NCBI GenBank assembly: GCA_002435705.1
Contig: DIVA01000043.1
Coordinates: 1 to 46,474 of the forward strand
Reading direction: 5' to 3'
DNA from: Bacteriovoracaceae bacterium UBA6144
GTDB lineage: Bacteria; Bdellovibrionota; Bacteriovoracia; Bacteriovoracales; Bacteriovoracaceae
DNA: 46,474 nucleotides
Positions 24,960 through 31,672 of this stretch are shown here, piece by piece. The notes beneath the pieces were generated by a model that saw nothing but the letters and a program-made list of their open reading frames with translations, did no database searches and had not been told where the DNA came from. The stretch's first letter is position 1. The number at the start of each line of letters is the position of its first letter. The position numbers and the translations under genes are program-made.

Positions 24960-26870
24960 CTACCTTTTCTCTTCAAGTTCAGCCCACTCTTCGAAGAGTC
25001 GATCGAAGAGCTGCTGAGATTTTTCTAAGTCAGTATTGAGTTGTTGGATTTTTTTTGCTGAATCAGGGTCTGCATAATCGATCGCCGCGATTTTCTCTTG
25101 CAAGTCTGCGACGGCTTTCTCCGCGGCATTCATCTCTGGGCCAATTTTTTCTAAGCGAGCACGCTCTTTGTTGCTCAACAATCCCTTAGCTACGGGCCCA
25201 CTATTTTTAGCGGGAGGAGTAAGCTTTTTGAGATCAGCCTCCAGTTCCATGGCTTCTAGATACATCTCCGCCTGCGGCCAGCCCCCTTCAAAGATCTCAA
25301 GCTTTTTATCATGCACCAGCCAGCACTTGTCGGTGACGTTTTCAATGAAGGCACGGTCGTGACCGACTACAATCAGGGCGCCCTGATAGTTTTTGAGTTC
25401 TTCTTCCAAGACACCGATTGTTTCCAAGTCTAGGTCGTTGGTTGGCTCATCGAAGATCCACAGGTCGCGGGCGTGCTTCATGAACTGGGCGAGCTGCAGA
25501 CGGTTCTTCTCTCCCCCTGAAAAAGTATGGATTGGGCGCTTCATCTCTTCTGAGCGAAATAAAAAACTCTCCAAATAACTGGCGACGTGACGTTTTTCAC
25601 CAGTATTAGAGATCACAAAGTCGATGCCCTCGCCGATCAAATCCCAAGGTGTCTGGTCTGGATTGAGAGATTCACGTTTTTGGGAAAAATAACCGGTGTC
25701 TAACTGGTCGAGGATTTTAATCTTCCCTTGATAAGGCTGGATTTGGCCCAAGATGGTTTTAAGCAGCGTCGACTTCCCTACGCCATTTCCACCCATGAGT
25801 GCAATCTTGTCGCCTCGGTGAAGGCGGAAGTTCATGCCATCAATGAGAACACCTTTATAACCCACACCCATGTTTTCTGCTTCTACCAAAACCTTAGATT
25901 TCCGCTGTGAGCTCTGAAGATTAAGACTGACCGATTTGTGGGCTTGATTTTTTAAATCACGAATTGAGCTCTGAAGAGTATCATAATCAGAGATTCTCTT
26001 TTTCGATTTAGTTCTGCGCGCCTGTACACCACGCCGGATCCAAGCCGTTTCGCGGCGGTTATCATTTTCTAGACGATCGAGAGCTTTGGCCCGGGCCTGG
26101 TCTTGATTTTGAAGGTGAATCAGATAATCAGCATAGGTGCCCTGAAAACTTTGAATCTTGCCAAATTGAATATGCACAATCCGATCAACCACGTTATTCA
26201 GAAGGGTGCGATCGTGGGAGATGATAAGAAAAGTTTTCTTCGAGCCTTCGAGTTCTTCTTCAAAACGCTTGATGGTCTCTACATCCAAATGGTTGGTAGG
26301 CTCATCCCACAGAACCACACGCTGCGGACACGAAAGGCCCAGCGAGAGGGCCACTTTCCTCTGCTCGCCACCAGAGAGTGACTTCACCAACACGTTCATG
26401 TCCAGCAGCCCAAATGTTTTGAGGTAGGAGATGTACTGGGCTTGAAGGCGGTCCGCTTCAGCGTTAGCGAGATCAGCATAAATTTTTTCTTGGCGAGAGA
26501 GAAGTTTATCAAAATCTCCTTCTCCATTAGAGAGTTTATGACCAATCCCTTTGAGCTCCTGATAGAGAGTATCAAATTGTGGATAGTAGCGGTAAAAGTA
26601 TTCTTCGAGCGTATCTTCTTGAGGATCAATCAACTCCTGTGGCACCAAAAAGAGTGAGAGTTCACGGGATTTATCATAGATAAAGGGCGGCACTGTGGTA
26701 TCGACCGATATCTGATCCATGAGGATCTTAAATAACGACGATTTCCCATGGCCATTGAGACCGAGCACACCAATTTTATCACCCTGATTAAGCGTGAAGC
26801 TCGCATCCTTAAAAATTAACTTATGAGGAAAGCTGAGGGAGAGATTTTGCAGATTAAGTAATGTTGACAT
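24960..26870 (-). CDS. uup: ABC-F family ATPase, Uup-like
   Basis: 636 residues with two ABC domains (GLNGHGKSS / SLSGGEQRK / VLWDEPTNHLD and GGNGVGKST / TFSGGEKNR / WIFDEPTNDLD). A C-terminal extension of about 90 residues is predicted coiled coil (residues about 550-636: ARLEKIGPEMNAAEKAVADL). The extension and length fit Uup, which acts on ribosomes or branched DNA intermediates. It is the first gene of a three-gene minus-strand operon. No SD precedes the ATG; tacact lies 7 nt upstream and might be a -10 element of a leaderless transcript. Confidence 0.9.
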   Translation of the reverse strand: MSTLLNLQNLSLSFPHKLIFKDASFTLNQGDKIGVLGLNGHGKSSLFKILMDQISVDTTVPPFIYDKSRELSLFLVPQELIDPQEDTLEEYFYRYYPQFDTLYQELKGIGHKLSNGEGDFDKLLSRQEKIYADLANAEADRLQAQYISYLKTFGLLDMNVLVKSLSGGEQRKVALSLGLSCPQRVVLWDEPTNHLDVETIKRFEEELEGSKKTFLIISHDRTLLNNVVDRIVHIQFGKIQSFQGTYADYLIHLQNQDQARAKALDRLENDNRRETAWIRRGVQARRTKSKKRISDYDTLQSSIRDLKNQAHKSVSLNLQSSQRKSKVLVEAENMGVGYKGVLIDGMNFRLHRGDKIALMGGNGVGKSTLLKTILGQIQPYQGKIKILDQLDTGYFSQKRESLNPDQTPWDLIGEGIDFVISNTGEKRHVASYLESFLFRSEEMKRPIHTFSGGEKNRLQLAQFMKHARDLWIFDEPTNDLDLETIGVLEEELKNYQGALIVVGHDRAFIENVTDKCWLVHDKKLEIFEGGWPQAEMYLEAMELEADLKKLTPPAKNSGPVAKGLLSNKERARLEKIGPEMNAAEKAVADLQEKIAAIDYADPDSAKKIQQLNTDLEKSQQLFDRLFEEWAELEEKR

Positions 26871-26911
26871 GGGCCGCAGTGTAGCAGCAGAGAGTCAAGT
26901 CTGCACTTATT

Positions 26912-27157
26912 TTAGACGATCCACACTTTGTAGGAGCGCTCTGTGGTGGTCATTTCAAAGAGAGTCTGGGGCGCATAGCTAGATTGCTTAATCTTCAAAA
27001 TAAGCTGCTTGAGATCGAAATTCTTCTCCATCAGTTTATCTAGTACTTTTTGCGGCATGAGTGTCTCAATAAAATCAACTGAAGCAATAGGAAGAGTGAG
27101 ATCGACCATACACTCAGACTCTTTAAACACTTGAACTCTTAGGTTTTTTGATGACAT
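26912..27157 (-). CDS. Small protein of unknown function
   Basis: 81 residues, no signal peptide. The layout, a strand (CMVDLTLPIASVDFI), a helical middle (PQKVLDKLMEKNFDLKQLI) and a final strand (SYKVWIV), loosely resembles the SHOCT-like N-terminal domain of YvlB-type proteins. The match is weak and I do not assign it. The start is supported by a perfect TATAAT on the minus strand 6 nt upstream. Confidence 0.72.
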   Translation of the reverse strand: MSSKNLRVQVFKESECMVDLTLPIASVDFIETLMPQKVLDKLMEKNFDLKQLILKIKQSSYAPQTLFEMTTTERSYKVWIV

Positions 27158-27163
27158 TTTTAC

Positions 27164-27169
27164 ATTATA
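27164..27169 (-). promoter_or_regulatory. Consensus -10 TATAAT, 6 nt before the start codon of an 81-residue gene
   Basis: On the minus strand TATAAT is followed by gtaaaa and then the ATG at 27157. There is no SD. Transcription would start at the ATG. A TTGCAG lies upstream, but with a 20-nt spacer. Confidence 0.55.
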
Positions 27170-27317
27170 CCTGAATTTTCTGTTGTGCCCTGCAATCTGT
27201 GGGGGTAAAGTTCAGAAAAAGCATTTTGATGCAGATAAATCACGCAAAGTTTTGCTGATTGCATCAATTATAAGGCTGAAATCTTCTCGCACTTTTGTTT
27301 TCATTTTCAGGAGTTTC

Positions 27318-28871
27318 ATGAGCACTCACGCTTCGTTTGAATCATTTTCATTGCCCTCAAAAATTGTCGAGGCCCTCAAAATCTCTCATATAAATGTTCC
27401 TTCAGTGCTCCAAGTTCAAACTATCCCAACCTTAATGTCCGGCAAAGATTTCATCGCAACCGCCAAAAGTGGCACAGGCCGGACTTTGGCCTTCTGCCTC
27501 CCCTTAATGGGCTTGATGGATAAGGTTCGTGAAGAAGATTTTTGTGCCTTGGTTCTCACGCCCCATCGCGACTCGGCGATCCAGATTAATGATGTTTTGA
27601 ATTTTTTAAGTATCGAGCTCGACCTTCCAAGGCCTGTTCTTATCATGGGGGGATCAGCCTCGCATTATCAAATTGAGGGCCTTAAAAGCAAACCTAAATT
27701 CATCGTGGCCAACCCTGGCCGCTTAGTCGATCTGATGCTGGATGGTCACACGCACTTTGATGGTGTAAAGTATCTGGTGGTGGATGAAGCCGATAAAATG
27801 ATTGATATGGGTTTTGCGCCTCAGTTGAACGAAATTCTCAAAAGCCTGCCAGTAGAGCGCCAATCGATTCTCTTCACTACTGATTTCACAGAAGAAGTAT
27901 CTACCCTGTGTGAAAAGTATTTGAACAATCCTACGCGCGTAGAAATTAAAGCTGATGAGCTCATCCCCTCGAGCAGCGTAGAAAGAGTCACCCTCGAGAT
28001 TGAGGAGCCTCAAAAGTTTGAAAAGCTTTTGGAAATTCTCTCTGAGAACGAGGGCCCTGCGATTGTCTTCACTCGCACAAAATACCGTGCGGAAAGGCTG
28101 GCTCGTCAGCTTGAGAAAAAAGAGATGACGGTTGGAAGGATTCATCCCGATCGTTCTTTAACTCAACGTCAGGCCACACTTAAAGCTTTCCGGGAAAATG
28201 AATTCCGAATACTTGTGGCCACGGACATCGCCGCTCGTGGCATTGACGTCGCTCATGTGGCACTGGTGATTAATTTTGATATTCCTAATGTCCCAGAGGA
28301 TTTTCTTTTGCGTCTAGGCCGCACCGGTCGGGATGGAGTGAGTGGAAAATCTTTCTCGTTTGTGAGTCCAGAAGTTCGCGAAGAATGGCGAGCTATTTTG
28401 CGCCTGATTGATCCAGAACTTTATGAAAAAACACCGCATGTGCCTAATGCCCCAAGGCCAGAAAAACCCCAAGCCCCCGAGAGAGCTGAAAAAACCGAAA
28501 GACCTGAACGTTCTTCTCGCAATGATAAAGCAAAGCGCACTCCGCAGCAGCCGACTCGGGCTGAAGCAGCTCCCTCTGACGCCCCCAAGAGTTGGGATGA
28601 TGAAGAAGACGATTACTTTCCGCAGCCTTCACTTGAAGAGCAGATGAATCGGATTGATAGTGGCGCAGGAGTGAGAAGACACGCACGTCCACAAAATCAA
28701 AACAATGGAAGCGGCAATGGAAATGGGAGATCGCACAATAATAGTCGTCCCCACTCCAACAACCGAAGCTCTGGACCCAACAGAGGAGCCAAGCGCCCCT
28801 ACGAGAAAGATAATCGAGGGGCGAGACCTGTCAGACGAAACTTTGACGACGAAGGCTCAGGCAATAGATAG
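27318..28871 (+). CDS. DEAD-box RNA helicase-like protein with altered catalytic motifs
   Basis: 517 residues from the ATG at 27318 (SD aggag). Fold and order are those of a DEAD-box helicase. Motif II VVDEAD (156-159), motif V ATDIAARGID (ARGxD at 306-310) and GRTGR are intact. Other motifs are not: motif I is AKSGTGRT with R55 in place of the Lys, Ia is PHRDSA for PTRELA, III is TTD for SAT, and VI is LRLGRTGR for HRIGRTGR. ATP hydrolysis and unwinding are probably lost or weak. A long C-terminal tail (about 370-517) is low-complexity, first Pro/Glu/Arg-rich, then Asn/Gly/Arg-rich, suited to RNA binding or condensation. Confidence 0.88.
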   Translation: MSTHASFESFSLPSKIVEALKISHINVPSVLQVQTIPTLMSGKDFIATAKSGTGRTLAFCLPLMGLMDKVREEDFCALVLTPHRDSAIQINDVLNFLSIELDLPRPVLIMGGSASHYQIEGLKSKPKFIVANPGRLVDLMLDGHTHFDGVKYLVVDEADKMIDMGFAPQLNEILKSLPVERQSILFTTDFTEEVSTLCEKYLNNPTRVEIKADELIPSSSVERVTLEIEEPQKFEKLLEILSENEGPAIVFTRTKYRAERLARQLEKKEMTVGRIHPDRSLTQRQATLKAFRENEFRILVATDIAARGIDVAHVALVINFDIPNVPEDFLLRLGRTGRDGVSGKSFSFVSPEVREEWRAILRLIDPELYEKTPHVPNAPRPEKPQAPERAEKTERPERSSRNDKAKRTPQQPTRAEAAPSDAPKSWDDEEDDYFPQPSLEEQMNRIDSGAGVRRHARPQNQNNGSGNGNGRSHNNSRPHSNNRSSGPNRGAKRPYEKDNRGARPVRRNFDDEGSGNR

Positions 28872-28959
28872 TCCCCTCATTCGCTAGTTCCCAATGGCTT
28901 TCAAACTGATTATTATTGGTTATCATTACGTTTTAAACTCTCAACTTAGGAGTACCAAG

Positions 28960-29655
28960 ATGGGTATCGCTATGTTCACGCAGGAAGGACTTGTCATGTT
29001 CCTTCGCTTTGTTCACTTCTTCGCCGGCGTCGCTTGGATCGGTCACTTGTATTATTTCAACTTCGTTCAAGGCGCTTTCTTTGCAGAAATTGAAGCTCCC
29101 GTTAAAAACGTCGCCTTCCAAAAGCTCGTTCCAAAAGCTCTTTGGTGGTTCCGTTGGGGTGCGATGTTCACGTTCATTTCTGGTCTCATCATGCTCTTGA
29201 TCCAAGGCGCAGAACTGAAAGCTGATTTCTTCCTCACTCCCTACGGCATGTACATCTGGCCTGGTTTCCTCATGGGAACATTTATGTTCTTGAACGTGTG
29301 GTTGATCATCTGGCCAAAACAGAAAATCATGATCGCTTCTGCAGAATCAGTTCTCAAAGGCGGGCAAGCAGATCCCATGGCAGCAAAAGTCGCTCCACAG
29401 GCGCTTCTTGCTTCACGTACCAATGTTATGTTCTCTATCCCACTTTTATTTTTCATGGGAGCTTCACGTCACCTGAGCCTTGGCATCGGTGAAAATCCAT
29501 ACATCGCCGTTGGTGTCATCTCTGCTATCATTCTTGCTCTTGAAGCCAACGCCATCTGGGGTAAGCCAGGACCTATCGCCACTGTTAAGGGCGTGATCCA
29601 CATGGGTGTTGTGTTGATGGTTGTTCTTTATGGACTTTTGGAGGTCCTCGTCTAA
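28960..29655 (+). CDS. PuuD N-terminal-like membrane protein (urate hydroxylase membrane domain family)
   Basis: 231 residues from the ATG at 28960 (SD aggag, 7-nt spacing), chosen over an ATG 66 nt upstream. Six or so membrane helices. The blocks RFVHFFAGVAWIGHLYYFNF, WWFRWGAMFTFISGL and SRTNVMFSIPLLFFMGASRH match the membrane part of the PuuD/Urate_ox_N family, including conserved His residues that could ligate haem. PuuD normally carries a C-terminal cytochrome c domain; here that domain is on the next gene, which overlaps as TAATG. Electron transfer to the cytochrome is likely; urate as substrate is not shown, because no other purine-degradation gene is in the window. Confidence 0.82.
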   Translation: MGIAMFTQEGLVMFLRFVHFFAGVAWIGHLYYFNFVQGAFFAEIEAPVKNVAFQKLVPKALWWFRWGAMFTFISGLIMLLIQGAELKADFFLTPYGMYIWPGFLMGTFMFLNVWLIIWPKQKIMIASAESVLKGGQADPMAAKVAPQALLASRTNVMFSIPLLFFMGASRHLSLGIGENPYIAVGVISAIILALEANAIWGKPGPIATVKGVIHMGVVLMVVLYGLLEVLV

Positions 29656-30119
29656 TGAAAAAGATAATTCTTTGTGGGGGCCTGCTGGCCCTCGCATTTT
29701 CATGTGTAGAAAATAAAGCGGACTATAAAACTCGCTCAATCTCTCCTGTCCCGGCTCCCACTACTATTGAAGCTCGTGAAGCTGCAGGCAGTGGTGAGGC
29801 TAAGACTGAAGAGACAGCAGTATTTGTGCCTGAAGCTGCCCCTGAAGTGACAGCGGCCTTAGCGGCTCAAGGTAAAACGGTCTATCTTTCAAACTGCATC
29901 CAGTGCCACAATAAAGATCCTCGTCAATCAGGATCCTTGGGCCCTTCTCAATACGAGACCCCATGGGAAGTCTTTAAGGTAAAAGTGGTGACAGGTCGCT
30001 ACCCGAAGGCCCTGCCTCCGGGCTATTCCCCTCTGCGCACAACAAAAGCCATGCGTAAGTTCCCTGACCTAGAGGGCGAACTACCGGCCTTGTGGGCGTA
30101 TATTAAAACGTTCCAGTAG
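29655..30119 (+). CDS. Cytochrome c lipoprotein, probable partner of PuuD-like protein
   Basis: 154 residues. A lipobox-like LAFSC (C17) ends the signal peptide. An Ala/Glu/Pro-rich linker (about 30-70) leads to a class I cytochrome c domain with haem motif CIQCH (C81, C84, H85) and a possible Met ligand in TTKAMRKFP. The domain ends ELPALWAYIKTF, as cytochrome c domains often do. The start overlaps the stop of the membrane gene. It is followed by a strong terminator. It is probably a periplasm-facing, membrane-anchored electron carrier standing in for the missing C-terminal domain of a PuuD-type enzyme. Confidence 0.88.
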   Translation: MKKIILCGGLLALAFSCVENKADYKTRSISPVPAPTTIEAREAAGSGEAKTEETAVFVPEAAPEVTAALAAQGKTVYLSNCIQCHNKDPRQSGSLGPSQYETPWEVFKVKVVTGRYPKALPPGYSPLRTTKAMRKFPDLEGELPALWAYIKTFQ

Positions 30120-30127
30120 ATTTTCCG

Positions 30128-30167
30128 GTGTAACCCGATCCTTCATCGGTTGGGTTACACTTTTATT
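30128..30167 (+). terminator. Rho-independent terminator after cytochrome c gene
   Basis: gtgtaaccc (30128-30136) pairs with gggttacac (30152-30160), with an inner cgat/atcg stem, followed directly by ttttatt. It lies 8 nt after the stop codon. Confidence 0.88.
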
Positions 30168-30209
30168 GCATTCTTCCCTTAGACTTCCTCCCATACCTTC
30201 AAAGATCTG

Positions 30210-30223
30210 TTTCATTAATGAAA
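30210..30223. promoter_or_regulatory. 14-bp perfect palindrome, possible operator
   Basis: tttcattaatgaaa is fully self-complementary, about 170 bases upstream of the -10 of the lipoprotein operon. AT-rich dyads of this kind bind dimeric regulators, but the distance is long and no regulator gene is adjacent. Confidence 0.3.
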
Positions 30224-30380
30224 AATTCCCCCCATTTTCAGTCTCGTTTCAGTGATTGCCTCTACAGTTAAGAAAACTTTAGATAGAACCATCCTCAGAT
30301 CTGGCAAGTTTCTGATCAATTTCAAAGACTTACTAGTCATTAAAATTATTTCACGGCGAAAAAGAGAGCTTCTCTAGCTG

Positions 30381-30401
30381 TGTTATAAAAAGTCTTATAA
30401 T
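30381..30401 (+). promoter_or_regulatory. Extended -10 promoter (TGTTATAAA) with second TATAAT
   Basis: TGTTATAAA at 30381-30389 is an extended -10. A perfect TATAAT lies at 30396-30401, but starting there would place the transcript start inside the SD. The first gives a leader of about 17 nt with SD tttggagg (30401-30408) before the ATG at 30413. No good -35 is seen. Confidence 0.5.
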
Positions 30402-30412
30402 TTGGAGGTTTT

Positions 30413-31672
30413 ATGCTTTTGAAGTCAGCAATGGTGCTTTCCGTACTTGCATTAAGTGCATGTAATAAACAAACCAGTGAAACACCTGTAACAGCACAAA
30501 CCCCTTCTCCACAAAATTCCGTTTCGCAACCAGAAGTGGAATCTAAGAAATTCAGCGTGAAAGACCTGGGAAGTCCTGTAACTTTGAATGAAAACCTAGA
30601 TAATCTTGATCACTACAGCATGTATGTGAACCATCACGTTCTAAATGTAACAACACCCCTTGAGGCGTTTCCGGGGACTATTCAATGCTCCAAAGCAGTC
30701 GTCAGGAATTACGAAAAACCGATAACTGTTGAAATTAATCCAAACCATGAAACAAGAATTACCTTAGAAGTGGAATCAAGAGATCCAGAACTTGTTCCTT
30801 TTAAATGTCTTGTTTTAGATAAAAATAAGACCGTCATTCAAAGATTCGATAAGTTCTTCTCAAAAAATATTATCATTGATCAAGCCACCACCACAGAAAG
30901 AGTCCACAACAAAAACATTGATATTCTGATTATTCAAGATGGCGGTGAGATCTTCACTCAAGGTGGCGACATTAGTATTAAGGCCAATATACTCATCAGT
31001 AAAAATGGAAAGATCACAACATACACCGACAGAGAAGTACTCAGCACTCCTGATCTCACTCCAGGTAAAGACGGCGGACGCATTCAGTTGGTTGTAGAGA
31101 AAGGGTACGGTGATCTTGCCATTAATTTAAGAGGCACAAATGGGGGCAAGCAAACAAAAATTCCGGTGCGTCCTCCTCAGGCACATGCTGGCGCCGATGG
31201 AAGCTGTTCAACAAGGCAAACAAACTGTGATGGCGGCAAAGGGGCGAAGGGGTATCCAGGAACGGAAGGATTTAAAGGTCTTCCGGGTGGTGAATCAGGA
31301 GCAGCTTTTGTAAATGTCATCTCTAAGTCTGATTTCGAAGTAAGCTTTATTTACAGTCCAGGGGAAGGTTCAGACGGTGGAATGCCAAGCGAACCCGGCT
31401 TAGGTGGAGTCGGCGGCAAACCAAGCAGTTATGTCGTTAATGACTGTAATCACACAGGAGGAGGAGCAACATTTTCACCTTCATCAGTTACTCCATCATG
31501 TGCGTATAGATTCGATGGTAGTTATGGTCCCCAGGGAGATCTGGGTGAGAGAGGAAAAGATGGTGAGAAAGGTGATCTAGGTAAAATGGGTATTTCCCTG
31601 TTCTCCAATTACGAAGAAGGTCAATCAGAGGGGATCAACGCTTCATGGTCTAATCTTAGAGGATACTTATAA
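30413..31672 (+). CDS. Lipoprotein with collagen-like Gly-X-Y segments
   Basis: 419 residues. The signal peptide ends in the lipobox LSAC (C17). The first 240 residues appear beta-rich. Three Gly-rich, collagen-like stretches follow: about 257-295 (GGKGAKGYPGTEGFKGLPGG), about 322-345 (GGMPSEPGLGGVGGKP) and about 370-397 (GPQGDLGERGKDGEKGDLG). The triplet runs are short and interrupted by Cys-containing segments. Surface-exposed bacterial collagen-like proteins often trimerise and mediate adhesion. It overlaps the next lipoprotein gene by TAATG. Function unknown; a surface structure is likely. Confidence 0.87.
   Translation: MLLKSAMVLSVLALSACNKQTSETPVTAQTPSPQNSVSQPEVESKKFSVKDLGSPVTLNENLDNLDHYSMYVNHHVLNVTTPLEAFPGTIQCSKAVVRNYEKPITVEINPNHETRITLEVESRDPELVPFKCLVLDKNKTVIQRFDKFFSKNIIIDQATTTERVHNKNIDILIIQDGGEIFTQGGDISIKANILISKNGKITTYTDREVLSTPDLTPGKDGGRIQLVVEKGYGDLAINLRGTNGGKQTKIPVRPPQAHAGADGSCSTRQTNCDGGKGAKGYPGTEGFKGLPGGESGAAFVNVISKSDFEVSFIYSPGEGSDGGMPSEPGLGGVGGKPSSYVVNDCNHTGGGATFSPSSVTPSCAYRFDGSYGPQGDLGERGKDGEKGDLGKMGISLFSNYEEGQSEGINASWSNLRGYL

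Larger units (their letters stand above)
30168..30412. other. Intergenic region upstream of lipoprotein operon
   Basis: No convincing reading frame or RNA gene. It carries a 14-bp perfect palindrome tttcattaatgaaa (30210-30223), a small hairpin agaga/tctct (30364-30375) and a promoter at its 3' end. It is the longest non-coding stretch in this half of the window, so regulation here is plausible. Confidence 0.5.

Noticed and set aside
28960..29655. Naming the membrane gene puuD as a proven urate hydroxylase
   Set aside because: Family resemblance is good, but no other purine-catabolic gene is in the window and the family has members of unknown substrate.
30413..31672. Collagen-like repeats as a phage tail fibre
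   Set aside because: The protein has a lipobox and no phage genes are nearby; a host surface lipoprotein is the better reading.
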